Below, piece by piece: positions 8,210 to 16,591 of a DNA stretch of 64,000 nucleotides (positions are counted from its first letter, which is position 1; each line of letters begins with the position of its first letter). Location of the stretch: contig NZ_CP113432.1 of NCBI RefSeq assembly GCF_026686735.1, positions 5,321,001 to 5,385,000 on the forward strand, in the 5' to 3' direction. The DNA comes from Pseudomonas triclosanedens (GTDB taxonomy: Bacteria > Pseudomonadota > Gammaproteobacteria > Pseudomonadales > Pseudomonadaceae). Below the pieces are notes generated by a model. That model did not search any database and was not told the DNA's origin. It saw only the letters and a program-made list of their open reading frames with translations. Made by a program: the position numbers and the translations under genes.

Positions 8210-8791
8210 ATGTCGCGTCGCCTGCTGTTGCTAACGCTCCTGGGCGCCCTGGCCGCCTGCCAGGGCAGCAATCCCTACACCGCCACCTCGCTGCCAATGC
8301 CGCCCGCGCCAGCGTCGGCGGCGAACCCCGGCCTCGACCCCGGCAGCTATCCGGCGCCGCCACTGGATTACGGGCACTACCGCTCGTGGAGCTGGAACGA
8401 CGGCAGCGGCTTCGGCGGCCCGTTGCAGGACGCGGTCAGCGAAGCGCTCGACCAGCGCGGCCTGCGCCCGGCACGCGGCAATGCGCCGGCCGACCTCTAC
8501 GTGAGCGCGCACCTTTCCAGCGAGCAGCGCACCCGCCAGGTCACCGACTATTACGGCGGCGGCTACTACGGCGGCTGGGGCGATCCCTGGTACGGTGGAG
8601 GCTACTATCCCGTCACCCGCACCTATGTGGTCACCGTCAGTGTGGTCCGCATCGCACTGTTCGACGCCCGCAGCCACCAGCAAGTGTGGAGCGGCAGCGC
8701 CGAGTACGAGAAAGGCGACAGCCAGAACGACCAGGCCCGCGCCCTGCGCGAAGCCGCGCGCAAGGCAATGGACGGCTATCCGCCAGGCTGA
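8210..8791 (+). CDS. DUF4136 lipoprotein, first of a tandem pair
   Basis: A 193-residue lipoprotein. The start [17 protein letters not shown] gives a lipobox cleaved before Cys17, and the residue after Cys is Gln, which favours outer-membrane sorting. A Pro/Ala-rich linker (about 25-50) leads into the DUF4136 domain (FRSWSWN-like YRSWSWNDG, then [11 protein letters not shown]). A Gly/Tyr/Trp-rich loop ([20 protein letters not shown]) interrupts the domain near 115-135. Its downstream neighbour is a paralogue with the same layout. The function of DUF4136 is unknown. Confidence 0.83.
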   Translation: MSRRLLLLTLLGALAACQGSNPYTATSLPMPPAPASAANPGLDPGSYPAPPLDYGHYRSWSWNDGSGFGGPLQDAVSEALDQRGLRPARGNAPADLYVSAHLSSEQRTRQVTDYYGGGYYGGWGDPWYGGGYYPVTRTYVVTVSVVRIALFDARSHQQVWSGSAEYEKGDSQNDQARALREAARKAMDGYPPG

Positions 8792-8887
8792 GCCCTGGCC
8801 CGCCGGCGACACCGCTCAAGCGCTCTGCCGCTTGCCTTTGCGCAGACTCTGCGCTTGGATGGAAACTCTGTCAGGAGTATTCCCACC

Positions 8888-9448
8888 ATGATCCGCCGTT
8901 TGCTGTTGCTGGGCCTTCTGCTGAGCCTGGCCGCCTGCGAGACCACCAGTCTCAGCCGTGACTACGACACCACCCGCGACTTCGCCCTCTACCAGACCTG
9001 GAGCTGGGCGCAACCCTCGTTCGAATACCGTCCGGACGACCCGCGGATCAAGAGCGACCTCACCGAACAACGCATCAGCCAGTCGGTCGCCGACCAGCTC
9101 GAACAACGCGGCCTGCGCCAGGCCCAGGACGGCAATCGGGGCGACGTCAAAGTGCGCGCCTACCTGATCGTCGACCAGCGCCAGGACCAGGTCACCACCA
9201 ACTACGGCGGCTACTGGGGTGGTTACTGGGGCGGCTACTGGGGGCCGCCACCGATGGCCGAAACCCGCACCGTCACCTACAAGGTCGCCACCATCCAGGT
9301 CGACCTGTTCGATGGCAAGGATGGCAAACTGGTCTGGCGCGGCAGCGGCGAGCAGGTCATGCGCAGCAGCCCGCCATCGCCCGCCGAGCGCGAAGCGGCG
9401 ATCCGCGAGACGGTGCAGAAAGTCCTCTCGCAATATCCTCCCCACTGA
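8888..9448 (+). CDS. DUF4136 lipoprotein, second of a tandem pair
   Basis: A 186-residue paralogue of the preceding gene. The ATG at 8888 has CAGGAGT about ten bases upstream. The signal peptide ends LLSLAAC, with Cys16 as the lipid site. The DUF4136 core includes FALYQTWSWAQP, VADQLEQRGLRQA and an aromatic Gly loop NYGGYWGGYWGGYWG in the same place as in the first copy. Both end with the motif SQYPP or GYPP. It probably arose by tandem duplication with later divergence. The role in the outer membrane is unknown. Confidence 0.83.
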   Translation: MIRRLLLLGLLLSLAACETTSLSRDYDTTRDFALYQTWSWAQPSFEYRPDDPRIKSDLTEQRISQSVADQLEQRGLRQAQDGNRGDVKVRAYLIVDQRQDQVTTNYGGYWGGYWGGYWGPPPMAETRTVTYKVATIQVDLFDGKDGKLVWRGSGEQVMRSSPPSPAEREAAIRETVQKVLSQYPPH

Positions 9449-9461
9449 GCCGGGAACAGCC

Positions 9462-9956
9462 GTGGAACATCCAGCCCTCGATCATCGCCCCGCCCTTGCC
9501 AGCGACCTCGACGAGGTAGTGCTTTTTGCGCAGGATCGCGACGAACTCTTCTACTGCTACCCCAAGGCGAGCTGGCCGCTGACAGTCGCGCAGCTTGCCG
9601 CCGCCATCGCCGAACGCCGTGGCAGCACCCTTGCCACGCTGGAGGGGCGCCCGGCGGGCTTCGCCAACTTCTACCAGTGGCAACTCAACGAACATTGCGC
9701 CCTGGGCAACATGATGGTGGCGCCCTGGGCGCGACGGCATGGTGTGGCGCAGTACCTGATCGACGTCATGGAGAAACTCGCCCGGGACCAGTACAAGGCA
9801 CGGCTGATGAAGGTGTCCTGCTTCAACGCCAACGCCGCCGGTCTGCTGCTCTACACCCGGCTGGGCTACCGTCCGCAGGCCATCGTCGAGCGCATCGACC
9901 CGCAAGGCCGGCGCGTCGCCCTGATACAACTGGAGAAAACCCTTGAGCACGCCTGA
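9462..9956 (+). CDS. GNAT family N-acetyltransferase (PA4794-like)
   Basis: A 164-residue acetyltransferase. It begins at GTG 9462, 13 bases after the previous stop, because no ATG fits the domain start. The acetyl-CoA region is NMMVAPWARRHGVAQYLIDVM, and the C-terminal strand is SCFNANAAGLLLYTRLGY. The segments QDRDELFYCYPKASWP and FANFYQWQ closely match the structurally characterised P. aeruginosa PA4794 as I remember it. That enzyme acetylates peptides in vitro; the natural substrate is not settled. Its last 14 bases overlap the start of the DsrE gene. Confidence 0.87.
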   Translation: MEHPALDHRPALASDLDEVVLFAQDRDELFYCYPKASWPLTVAQLAAAIAERRGSTLATLEGRPAGFANFYQWQLNEHCALGNMMVAPWARRHGVAQYLIDVMEKLARDQYKARLMKVSCFNANAAGLLLYTRLGYRPQAIVERIDPQGRRVALIQLEKTLEHA

Positions 9957-10317
9957 CCAACAGCGGGTGCTGATCATCGTCAGCAGTGGCCCCAGTACCC
10001 CGGCGCGCTGCGCCGCGCCGTTCTACACCGCCACCCTGCTCGCCTGCATGGACGCCCAGGTCACCCTGTTCCTCAGCGGCGAGGGCACCCGCCTGGCGTT
10101 CCAGGACGTGTCCGACCACCTCTACGCCGCCGAAGGCGGAGAGCCCGTCAGCCACTTCATCCAGCAGGCCAAGGAAGCCGGTGCTCGCCTGCTGATGTGC
10201 CGCGCACCGGGCGTGCCCATCGACGAGAGCCGGCTCATGGAGGAGATCGACGAAGTCGCCAGTGGTGGTGAACTGGCGCGGATGATCCTCGAATACGATC
10301 GGGTACTGACCCTGTGA
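9943..10317 (+). CDS. DsrE-family small sulfurtransferase-like protein
   Basis: A 124-residue soluble protein of the DsrE/DsrF fold. The start is TTG 9943, with GGAG eight bases upstream inside the GNAT gene. The body is LIIVSSGPSTPAR, VTLFLSGEGTRLA and GARLLMCRAPGVP. Cys86 occupies the place of the sulfane-carrying cysteine in DsrE3-like proteins; Cys23 and Cys35 are further cysteines. Its stop overlaps the next start in GTGA, coupling it to a GcvH-like lipoyl protein. Sulfur transfer is inferred from the fold and Cys86, not shown. Confidence 0.75.
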   Translation: MSTPDQQRVLIIVSSGPSTPARCAAPFYTATLLACMDAQVTLFLSGEGTRLAFQDVSDHLYAAEGGEPVSHFIQQAKEAGARLLMCRAPGVPIDESRLMEEIDEVASGGELARMILEYDRVLTL

Positions 10318-10775
10318 AGCTGCACGGCCTGGAGTTCCCCGACGGCCTGCTCTACGCCCCGGAGTACAACCTCTGGCTGCGCGAAGAGCCCGGCGGCGCC
10401 GTCACCCTGGGCCTGACCGCCTACGGCTGCGCGCTGTACGGCCAGATATTCGCCTTCACCCCCAAGCGCGACGGCTGGCACATCGACGCCGACCGCAGCT
10501 TCGGCGTCGTCGAATTCGCCAAGGCCGCCTCCTCCGCCCGCAGCCCATTGGCCGGCGACATCCTCGCCAGCAACGAAGCCGTGGTGCGCCGCCCCGGCCT
10601 GATCAATCAGGACTGCTACGGCGAAGGCTGGATGGTGCGCATGAAACCCGACGACTGGGCCGCCGTCCGTGATCGTTTTCTGCAGGGCCGGCAGGCGCTC
10701 GATGCCTTCGCCCAACGCATGTACCTGGACAACTTCGACCCCGACGACGATGGGGTCCAGGCCCTGCGTCCGTGA
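10314..10775 (+). CDS. GcvH-like lipoyl-domain protein
   Basis: A 153-residue protein resembling the glycine cleavage H protein but found here without gcvT or gcvP. It begins at GTG 10314. The lipoyl region VVEFAKAASSARSPLAGDI aligns with the E. coli GcvH segment AESVKAASDIYAPVSGEI, putting the candidate lipoyl lysine at Lys70. DCYGEGWMVRMKPDDW matches the GcvH C-terminal turn. The tail (125-153) is longer and acidic (NFDPDDDG). The start and stop overlap the neighbours by 4 bases each. It could be a lipoate-binding sulfur or acyl carrier rather than a glycine-cleavage part. Confidence 0.72.
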   Translation: MKLHGLEFPDGLLYAPEYNLWLREEPGGAVTLGLTAYGCALYGQIFAFTPKRDGWHIDADRSFGVVEFAKAASSARSPLAGDILASNEAVVRRPGLINQDCYGEGWMVRMKPDDWAAVRDRFLQGRQALDAFAQRMYLDNFDPDDDGVQALRP

Positions 10776-11467
10776 CCTGCGCAGGCGCGGCCCGATACTG
10801 GCGTCTCCCGCTCCTGCTGCTTCTGTCCGTCTGTCTGCCGCTGCGAGCCGAGCAGCCCTCGCAGCCCGGCTTCGTCTACCTCGACCAAGTCCTGAAATCC
10901 GCCCGCTACGATGTGCGCTACGCTGGCAGCGACAACTTCGTCGGCCAGCCCATCGACGGCTACCTCACGCCCCGCATCATCCTTGCCGAACCCGCCGCCC
11001 AGGCGCTGGCCGCTGTGGAAAAAGACCTCGCCCTGAGTGGCCTGGCCCTGAAAATCTTCGACGGCTACCGTCCGCAGCGCGCCGTGGAGGCCTTCAAGCG
11101 CTGGGCCGCCAACCTACAGGACACCCGCAACCAGGCGCGCTACTACCCTGGCATCGACAAACGCAGCCTGTTCCGCGACGGCTACATCGCCCGGCACTCC
11201 GGCCACTCGCGCGGCAGCACCGTGGACCTCACGCTGGTCGACGCCGGCAACGGCGACGAACTCGACATGGGCAGCCCGTTCGACTTCTTCGGCCCCATCT
11301 CCCGGCACGGTACCCCGCTGATCACTCCCAGCCAGACGCGCAACCGCGAAACCCTGCGCCAGGCCATGCTGCGCCACGGCTTCGAACCCTACGCCGCCGA
11401 GTGGTGGCACTACACGCTCAAAGCCGAGCCGTACCCGAACACCTATTTCGACTTCCCAGTGCAGTAG
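10772..11467 (+). CDS. D-alanyl-D-alanine dipeptidase (VanX/DdpX family)
   Basis: A 231-residue zinc peptidase with an N-terminal signal peptide (LPLLLLLSVCLPLRAE), so it is periplasmic. VanX-type ligands are visible: His145 and Asp152 in HSRGSTVDLT, His213 in EWWHY, and general base Glu210. Arg100 in FDGYRPQ fits the substrate arginine. It would cleave D-Ala-D-Ala from peptidoglycan turnover. It starts at GTG 10772, overlapping the previous stop in GTGA, the third coupled overlap in a row. There are no vanHA genes, so this is a housekeeping or salvage enzyme, not a resistance cluster. Confidence 0.87.
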   Translation: MTCAGAARYWRLPLLLLLSVCLPLRAEQPSQPGFVYLDQVLKSARYDVRYAGSDNFVGQPIDGYLTPRIILAEPAAQALAAVEKDLALSGLALKIFDGYRPQRAVEAFKRWAANLQDTRNQARYYPGIDKRSLFRDGYIARHSGHSRGSTVDLTLVDAGNGDELDMGSPFDFFGPISRHGTPLITPSQTRNRETLRQAMLRHGFEPYAAEWWHYTLKAEPYPNTYFDFPVQ

Positions 11468-11540
11468 CGAAACGGGCTGCTGCAGTGCCCCGCGTGCACG
11501 CTATGCTTAACCGATGAACCAGCGCCCCTTGGGAGTCGAC

Positions 11541-11978
11541 ATGCACCAATCCAGACGAAAATCCGTAGTGGCTGCCCTGCTGGCATTCGCCGTATTCGGC
11601 ACATCCCCGACCCTGCTGGCAGATCCGGGGAACAGCAAGGGCAAGGGACATGACAAGGGTGCCCAGCACGGCAACCAGAATCAGAGCGGTGGCAATTGGC
11701 AGGGAGGGCCACAGATCGATATCGGCGGCGTGCGCGTCATCCTCGATGACAATCGCAACTACTGGAGCCCCGGGGCCTCGCTGCCGCCCGGCATCCAGAA
11801 AAACCTCGCTCGCGGCAAACCGCTGCCTCCCGGCATCGCCAAGAAACTCGACGGCCGCCTGATCGGCCGCCTCCCTCATTACGACGGTTACGAATGGCAG
11901 CAAGCAGGCACAGACCTCATTCTCGTCACGCTCGCCACCGGCCTGATCTACGAGGTACTCCACAACGTACTGGACTGA
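11541..11978 (+). CDS. CigR/RcnB-like exported protein
   Basis: A 145-residue exported protein. ATG 11541 has GGGAG eight bases upstream; an earlier in-frame ATG at 11514 lacks one. The signal peptide ends near PTLLADPG. A Gly/Asn/Lys/His-rich linker (about 30-60) precedes a domain with two copies of LPPGI (SLPPGIQKNLARGK and PLPPGIAKKL) and a final hydrophobic strand LILVTLATGLIYEVLHNVL. This layout is that of proteins annotated as the anti-virulence regulator CigR family or RcnB-like. The role here is unknown. Confidence 0.75.
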   Translation: MHQSRRKSVVAALLAFAVFGTSPTLLADPGNSKGKGHDKGAQHGNQNQSGGNWQGGPQIDIGGVRVILDDNRNYWSPGASLPPGIQKNLARGKPLPPGIAKKLDGRLIGRLPHYDGYEWQQAGTDLILVTLATGLIYEVLHNVLD

Positions 11979-12070
11979 CCGGGGCAGTCGAGCAGCATCG
12001 GAGGCGCCACGTTAATCCACCGTTAATCCTCCCGGCAGAAGCTCGAAGCTCACTTCTGGAGGACGCCCCC

Positions 12071-12274
12071 ATGCTCAAGCTCTCCGTGGTCACCTTCGCC
12101 TGCATCACCCTCGCCGGCTGCGCCGATGCCCCGCGCTACAGCCACTTCAACGCCATCGAGTCCCCGGTGCGTGAATCCTTCGGCGAAGACAACCTCGAAC
12201 GCCAGCCCACTCGCGTGCAATTGCAGAGCGACGATTACTCGGCGCAGCAACAGCGGATGATGTGGGGGCAGTGA
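12071..12274 (+). CDS. Small lipoprotein of unknown function
   Basis: A 67-residue lipoprotein starting at ATG 12071 with CTGGAGGACG upstream. The signal is MLKLSVVTFACITLAGC, with lipobox LAGC. The mature part is only about 50 residues, polar and Gln-rich, and ends QQQRMMWGQ. No domain is recognised. A good ribosome site and lipobox support it as a real gene. Confidence 0.7.
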   Translation: MLKLSVVTFACITLAGCADAPRYSHFNAIESPVRESFGEDNLERQPTRVQLQSDDYSAQQQRMMWGQ

Positions 12275-12356
12275 TAGCCTGCCCCGGATAAGCCGTGGCA
12301 ACGAACACCACGGCATCTCCCATTCTTCATGTGAGCCACCGGATACGTGTCGCCAG

Positions 12357-12470
12357 CGATATCTGGCCTTCTGCATCGAGCGCGACGACCACATCGACGT
12401 ATGGCGCTTCCTGCGCGGCAGGAACGACATCCCGTCCTGGATGCTGGCTGGCGCGGGTGCACCGCACTGA
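12357..12470 (+). pseudogene. C-terminal fragment of a RelE/ParE-family toxin
   Basis: An open stretch of 37 codons reads RYLAFCIERDDHIDVWRFL then RGRNDIPSWM and ends at TGA 12468. This pattern (F-x-I-E-R-x-D-H-I-D-V-W-R-x-L, then R-D/N-D-I-P-x-W) is the C-terminal strand region typical of one RelE/ParE toxin group. The same frame upstream gives no ParE sequence and no start with a ribosome site, and there is no antitoxin gene. It therefore looks like a decayed remnant. It lies 77 bases from the 3' end of the tRNA-Sec gene. Confidence 0.5.
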
Positions 12471-12547
12471 AAGTTTTTCGATACGTCGAAGTGTCTTCCC
12501 AGGCTGAACCGGAAACCCGGAACCATGCGGGCTGTAGGCAAGGAAAT

Positions 12548-12643
12548 TGGCGGAAGGCAGTGGGAGTCGAACCCACCCAGGAACGGCTGCCGTCCCCCAC
12601 CGGGTTTGAAGCCCGGCCACGCCACCGGGCGTGATTGCCTTCC
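12548..12643 (-). tRNA. selC: tRNA-Sec (selenocysteine, anticodon UCA)
   Basis: A 96-base gene reading GGAAGGCAATCACGCC at its 5' end and CTGCCTTCCGCCA at its 3' end, with encoded CCA. The acceptor stem GGAAGGCA/TGCCTTCC has eight base pairs, as in bacterial tRNA-Sec. The anticodon TCA lies at 12609-12607 in the loop CTTCAAA, and there is a long GC-rich variable arm. The T arm contains GGTTCGACTCC. Layout and length match E. coli selC. It lies 560 bases beyond the selB stop on the same strand. Confidence 0.97.
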
Positions 12644-12904
12644 ATTTTGTTTGCTGCGCCGGCCGCCGTGGAGCTTCCATTGCGGGAGTTGCTGGCGGGG
12701 ATAGATCCTGCCGCGACCGAACCCTAGCACATCCCAGGCGCCCTACGGTGCGCTATGCCGCCGCGCCGTTGTGAACAGGCCCGCCCGGTGCTCGCTCCAG
12801 ACGTCGCGAAATGCTACGCCCACCACCGTTTCAGCGGCTATCTTGATGATCCAATTACATCCTGTGCGTTCCTGCCCGGGAGCCAAGTGGCGGAGCGACC
12901 CATC

Positions 12905-13192
12905 ATGCAAACCTATCTCCAGGCCAAGCGAATTCTTGAAAGCAGCTTTTTGCCGTACCGCTGCAAGTGCCATCTCGAGAACTACGGCGAGATGACGATT
13001 TCGATCTACGAGTCCGCCGTTGAGGAATCGATCCTGACGATTCCCAAGGTGCCGCGGACGGACTGGAACACGCTCCGTGGCGTCGCCGCCCTGGCTCTGC
13101 GACTGCGCCAGGACATGGAGCTGATCGCCGCGCTGGAGCGGACGCCAACGGAGATCGCCGCGTCTGGCGGGATGAACGAGTCGAAAGAGTAG
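12905..13192 (+). CDS. DUF1652 domain protein
   Basis: A 95-residue cytoplasmic protein. It starts at ATG 12905 with GGCGGAGCGA upstream. The N-terminal part ILESSFLPYRCKCHLENYGEMTISIYES matches the DUF1652 pattern common in Pseudomonas (I-E-S-S-F-L-P-x-R-C-x-C, then G-x-M-x-V-x-I/V-Y). The C-terminal third is a charged helix. The function is unknown. It stands alone on the + strand between selC and selB, both on the minus strand, and converges on selB with only 17 bases between the stops. Confidence 0.75.
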   Translation: MQTYLQAKRILESSFLPYRCKCHLENYGEMTISIYESAVEESILTIPKVPRTDWNTLRGVAALALRLRQDMELIAALERTPTEIAASGGMNESKE

Positions 13193-13209
13193 AACCACGC
13201 CCCCGCTCA

Positions 13210-15114
13210 TCACTCCTGGATCGCCAAAGCGGAGTCCTCGCGGATGCGCCGTTCGTTGCCGAAGCGGCGGGTGAAGCCGATGCGGTCGAAGTACTCCAGC
13301 AACTGGATACAGCGTTTGCGTCCTGTACCGATGCGATCACGGAACGCCGCGGCGCGGATGATGCCGGCTTCGTCGCGCAGTTGCAGAGCATGCCGCGCGA
13401 GTGTGCGCACGGTTTGTTCCGGGTAGAACAGGTCCTTCACCACCTGGTGCAACTCCCCCAGGCGAGCGAGCTTGCGCAGCAACAGGCGAACGTCGCCCTC
13501 CTCCACGGCCAGTTGGCGGGCAAGATCGCGAACCCAGGGCGGGTCGAACGCACCGGCCAGCAGCAGCGGCCAGAGCCGGTCGCGCAAGCGCTCGTCGGCC
13601 TCGCCCAGTTGCACACGGTGGTCCGGCAGATGTAGCCAAGGGCCGCTGCTATCGATGCTCTGGGTTGCCAGCAAGCTTTCCAGCAGGGCGACAAAAACGG
13701 GACGCTCCAGTTGCGGGAAAGCGTAACGGCGCAGCCGGTCGCGGTCCGGGCCGAGTTCGTCGGGGGCGTCGTCGTGGAAGCGTTGCAGGGCGTCGAGCAG
13801 TTGATGCTGCAGTGAGCCCCAGCGCTCCCCGGCGAATAGCCTGGGGCCGAGACGGGTGTTGATGCGAAGCACGTCGGCAGGCAGATCCGCTTCGCCTGGG
13901 CGGTTGAACTGGCGCGCCAGCACGGCGGGGTCGAGCCCATTGCGGGCCTGTGCCAGAAGAATCGGCAGCGCGCTCTCCAGGCCATCGCCCTGCAATGCCC
14001 TGAGTTGTTCGAGACGCTCGGCGCTGCGCCGGTTGCGCGCCGGGGCGAAGGGATCCAGCACACGTCCACCGCCCAGAGTGCGCTGGGCCGATTGGTCGCG
14101 CAGGACGAAGCGGTCGCCGTGCACCGCGTGGCCCGGCGCATTGAGTACCAGTTGCGCGAAGGTCCGCTCGCCCGGCAACAGGCGCTCGCCTTCGAGCAGG
14201 GCGACGCGACCGGTGACGTCCTGCGCGCCGAGATGCACATGCACCGGCGTCCAGTGTGCAAAGGCGCGGATTTCGCCGGGCAGCAGCCGCAGTTCGACAT
14301 CGATGCGCGTGGTCGGCGCGTGCAGATCCGCTGCCAGCAGCCAGTCGCCCCGGCGGATCTGCTCCACGCCGAGGCGCTCGCCGGCAATGTTCAGCGCGAC
14401 GCGCTGACCGGCGTGGGCCTGCTGCGACTGGCGGTTCTGCGCATGCAGGCCGCGCACGCGAACACGCCGGCCGGCGCTGCCCAGCAGCAGTTCATCGCCA
14501 ACATTCACGGTGCCGACAAAGGCCGTTCCTGTAACGACGATACCGGCACCACTGACGCTGAAGGCGCGGTCCACGGCCAGCCGGAACCCGCCGCTTGCAG
14601 CGCGTTCGCGAGTCTCGCGGGCCGCGTCGGCAAGCGCTCCACGTAACGCCTCGATACCTTCACCGCTGACGCTGGACACCGGGAAGATCGGGGCGCCGGA
14701 AAATGGCCCTTCAGAGAGCAGTTCCCGCACCTCAGCGGCAGCCTGCTGCACCCGTTCGCTCGCCACCCGGTCGGCCTTGGTCAATGCGACCACGGCGCGG
14801 CGGATGCCTAGCAGTTGGACAATGGCGAGGTGTTCACGGGTCTGCGGCATCACGCCGTCGTCGGCCGCAACCACCAGCAGCACCAGGTCGATGCCGCTGG
14901 CGCCGGCCAGCATGTTATGGACGAAACGTTCATGACCCGGCACATCGATGAAGCCGGTGAGCGCGCCGTCGCCGAGGTCGGCATACACGTAGCCGAGGTC
15001 GATGGTGATGCCGCGTTCGCGCTCGGCCGGGCGGCGGTCGCCTTCGATGCCGGTGAGGGCGCGCAGCAGGGAAGTCTTGCCGTGGTCGATGTGCCCGGCA
15101 GTGCCGACGATCAC
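13210..15114 (-). CDS. selB: Selenocysteine-specific elongation factor SelB
   Basis: A 634-residue GTPase that brings Sec-tRNA-Sec to UGA codons marked by a SECIS hairpin. The G1 loop is GHIDHGKT at 7-14, G3 is DVPGH at 57-61, and G4 is TKAD at 112-115. EF-Tu-like domains II and III follow, then winged-helix domains in the C-terminal 250 residues that bind the SECIS (ending [17 protein letters not shown]). It starts at GTG 15114, overlapping the selA stop in GTGA. An upstream open extension lies inside selA and was rejected. Confidence 0.96.
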   Translation of the reverse strand: MIVGTAGHIDHGKTSLLRALTGIEGDRRPAERERGITIDLGYVYADLGDGALTGFIDVPGHERFVHNMLAGASGIDLVLLVVAADDGVMPQTREHLAIVQLLGIRRAVVALTKADRVASERVQQAAAEVRELLSEGPFSGAPIFPVSSVSGEGIEALRGALADAARETRERAASGGFRLAVDRAFSVSGAGIVVTGTAFVGTVNVGDELLLGSAGRRVRVRGLHAQNRQSQQAHAGQRVALNIAGERLGVEQIRRGDWLLAADLHAPTTRIDVELRLLPGEIRAFAHWTPVHVHLGAQDVTGRVALLEGERLLPGERTFAQLVLNAPGHAVHGDRFVLRDQSAQRTLGGGRVLDPFAPARNRRSAERLEQLRALQGDGLESALPILLAQARNGLDPAVLARQFNRPGEADLPADVLRINTRLGPRLFAGERWGSLQHQLLDALQRFHDDAPDELGPDRDRLRRYAFPQLERPVFVALLESLLATQSIDSSGPWLHLPDHRVQLGEADERLRDRLWPLLLAGAFDPPWVRDLARQLAVEEGDVRLLLRKLARLGELHQVVKDLFYPEQTVRTLARHALQLRDEAGIIRAAAFRDRIGTGRKRCIQLLEYFDRIGFTRRFGNERRIREDSALAIQE

Positions 15115-16517
15115 GCCTCGGCCTCGCCCAGCAACGGCAGTTGCGCGATGAAGGCGGGCTCGTCGTCGAGCTGGCGCAGGTCGAGCCAGAGGGCGTCGTC
15201 GTCGATGCGGCCAAGTACCGGAATCGGCAAGCAGCGCAGACGTTCTTCCAGCTCCAGCAGCGCACGGCCGCGCTGGCGCTTGGGCTGGTTCGGGCGCAGG
15301 CACAGCGCGGCGCTGGGCAGGCGCGCGACCGGCTGGGCGCCGCTGCCGATCATGCCCAGGGCATCCACGGCGCCGACGCTCCAGCGCTCGCCCAGCAGCG
15401 CAGCCAGGGCGGGAGCCAGGCGCTGGGCCTGAGTGCGGATATCGGCCTGCGCGCGGCTGAGCAGACGCAGGCTGGTGAGGCGCTCGGCGAGGCGATCCGG
15501 GTCGCGGTAGAGGTTGAGTACGGCTTCCAGCGCGGCGAGGGTCAGCTTATCGACCCGCAGGGCACGTTTGAGCGGGTTTTTCTTGATCCGCCCGATCAGT
15601 TCCTTGCTGCCGAGGATCAGCCCGGCCTGCGGGCCGCCCAGCAGCTTGTCACCGCTGAAGGTAACGATGTCGGCACCGTCGCGCAGGGCTTCCTGCACGG
15701 TGGGCTCCTTGGGCAGGCCCCAGCGGGTGAGGTCGACCAGAGTGCCGCTGCCCAGGTCCTCCAGCAGCGGCAGGCCGTTGGCACGGGCGATCTGCGCGAG
15801 TTGCCCGGTAGCGACGCTGGCGGTGAAACCTTGGACGCTGTAGTTGCTGGTGTGCACGCGCATCAGCAGGCCGGAGCGCGGGCCGATGGCGGCCTCGTAA
15901 TCCTTGGCGTGGGTGCGGTTGGTGGTGCCGACCTCGACCAGTTTCACGCCGGCACGGGCCATGATATCGGGGATGCGGAAGGCGCCGCCGATCTCGATCA
16001 GTTCGCCACGGGAGATGATGCCTTCCTTGCGCGCACCCAGGCTGTTCAGCGCCAGCAGCACGGCGGCAGCGTTGTTGTTGACCACGGTGACGGCTTCGGC
16101 GCCGGTGAGCTCGCGGATCAGCCCGGTGATGAGGTCGTCGCGGTCACCGCGCTTGCCGGTGGCGAGATCGAATTCGAGGTTGAGCGGGTAGCGGGCGGCC
16201 AGCGTGATCGCTTCGATGGCCTCCTCGGGTAGCAGCGCGCGGCCAAGGTTGGTGTGCAGCACGGTACCGGTTAGGTTGAACACCCGGCGCACGCGGCTGG
16301 CGTGGTGCGCTGCGAGACGTTCGCCGGCGCGTCCGGCGAGTACGGACTCTTCCAGCTCGACGGCGGCCAACTGGCCGTGGCGCGCGGGCTCGCGCAGTTC
16401 GTCGAGCAGGTCGCGCAGGGTCTTGAGCAGGGCCTCGCGGCCATAGCGCCGCTGCAGTGGCTGGCAGGCCGGGCTGCGCAGAAGGCGGTCGATGGAGGGC
16501 AGGCGTACCGAGGTCAT
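15111..16517 (-). CDS. selA: L-seryl-tRNA(Sec) selenium transferase SelA
   Basis: A 468-residue PLP enzyme converting Ser-tRNA-Sec to Sec-tRNA-Sec with selenophosphate. The PLP lysine is Lys291 in [13 protein letters not shown]. Also visible are [28 protein letters not shown] and [12 protein letters not shown]. The length is typical. It is coupled to selB by a 4-base overlap. It lies 70 bases downstream of fdhE, separated by a palindromic repeat that starts inside that gap. Confidence 0.97.
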   Translation of the reverse strand: MTSVRLPSIDRLLRSPACQPLQRRYGREALLKTLRDLLDELREPARHGQLAAVELEESVLAGRAGERLAAHHASRVRRVFNLTGTVLHTNLGRALLPEEAIEAITLAARYPLNLEFDLATGKRGDRDDLITGLIRELTGAEAVTVVNNNAAAVLLALNSLGARKEGIISRGELIEIGGAFRIPDIMARAGVKLVEVGTTNRTHAKDYEAAIGPRSGLLMRVHTSNYSVQGFTASVATGQLAQIARANGLPLLEDLGSGTLVDLTRWGLPKEPTVQEALRDGADIVTFSGDKLLGGPQAGLILGSKELIGRIKKNPLKRALRVDKLTLAALEAVLNLYRDPDRLAERLTSLRLLSRAQADIRTQAQRLAPALAALLGERWSVGAVDALGMIGSGAQPVARLPSAALCLRPNQPKRQRGRALLELEERLRCLPIPVLGRIDDDALWLDLRQLDDEPAFIAQLPLLGEAEA

Positions 16518-16555
16518 GAACGAACCTTGTGCTGGGGACGATGGCTGGAGTCAGT

Positions 16556-16591
16556 GTAGGGCGAATAACCGCTCGCGGTTATCCGCCCTAC
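16556..16591. repeat. 36-bp palindromic repeat (17-bp arms)
   Basis: Arms of 17 bases (16556-16572 and 16575-16591) pair with a single mismatch around a 2-base loop. The left arm starts GTAGGGCGAATAACCGC. The right arm covers the fdhE stop codon, so the hairpin forms at the very end of fdhE in the message. A shorter relative with the core GCGGATAA/TTATTCGC lies at 38990-39016, which suggests a dispersed REP-type family. Confidence 0.75.

Noticed and set aside
10772..11467. Vancomycin-resistance gene cluster
   Set aside because: Only the VanX-like dipeptidase is present; no vanH, vanA, vanR or vanS. It is a periplasmic salvage enzyme in a Gram-negative host.
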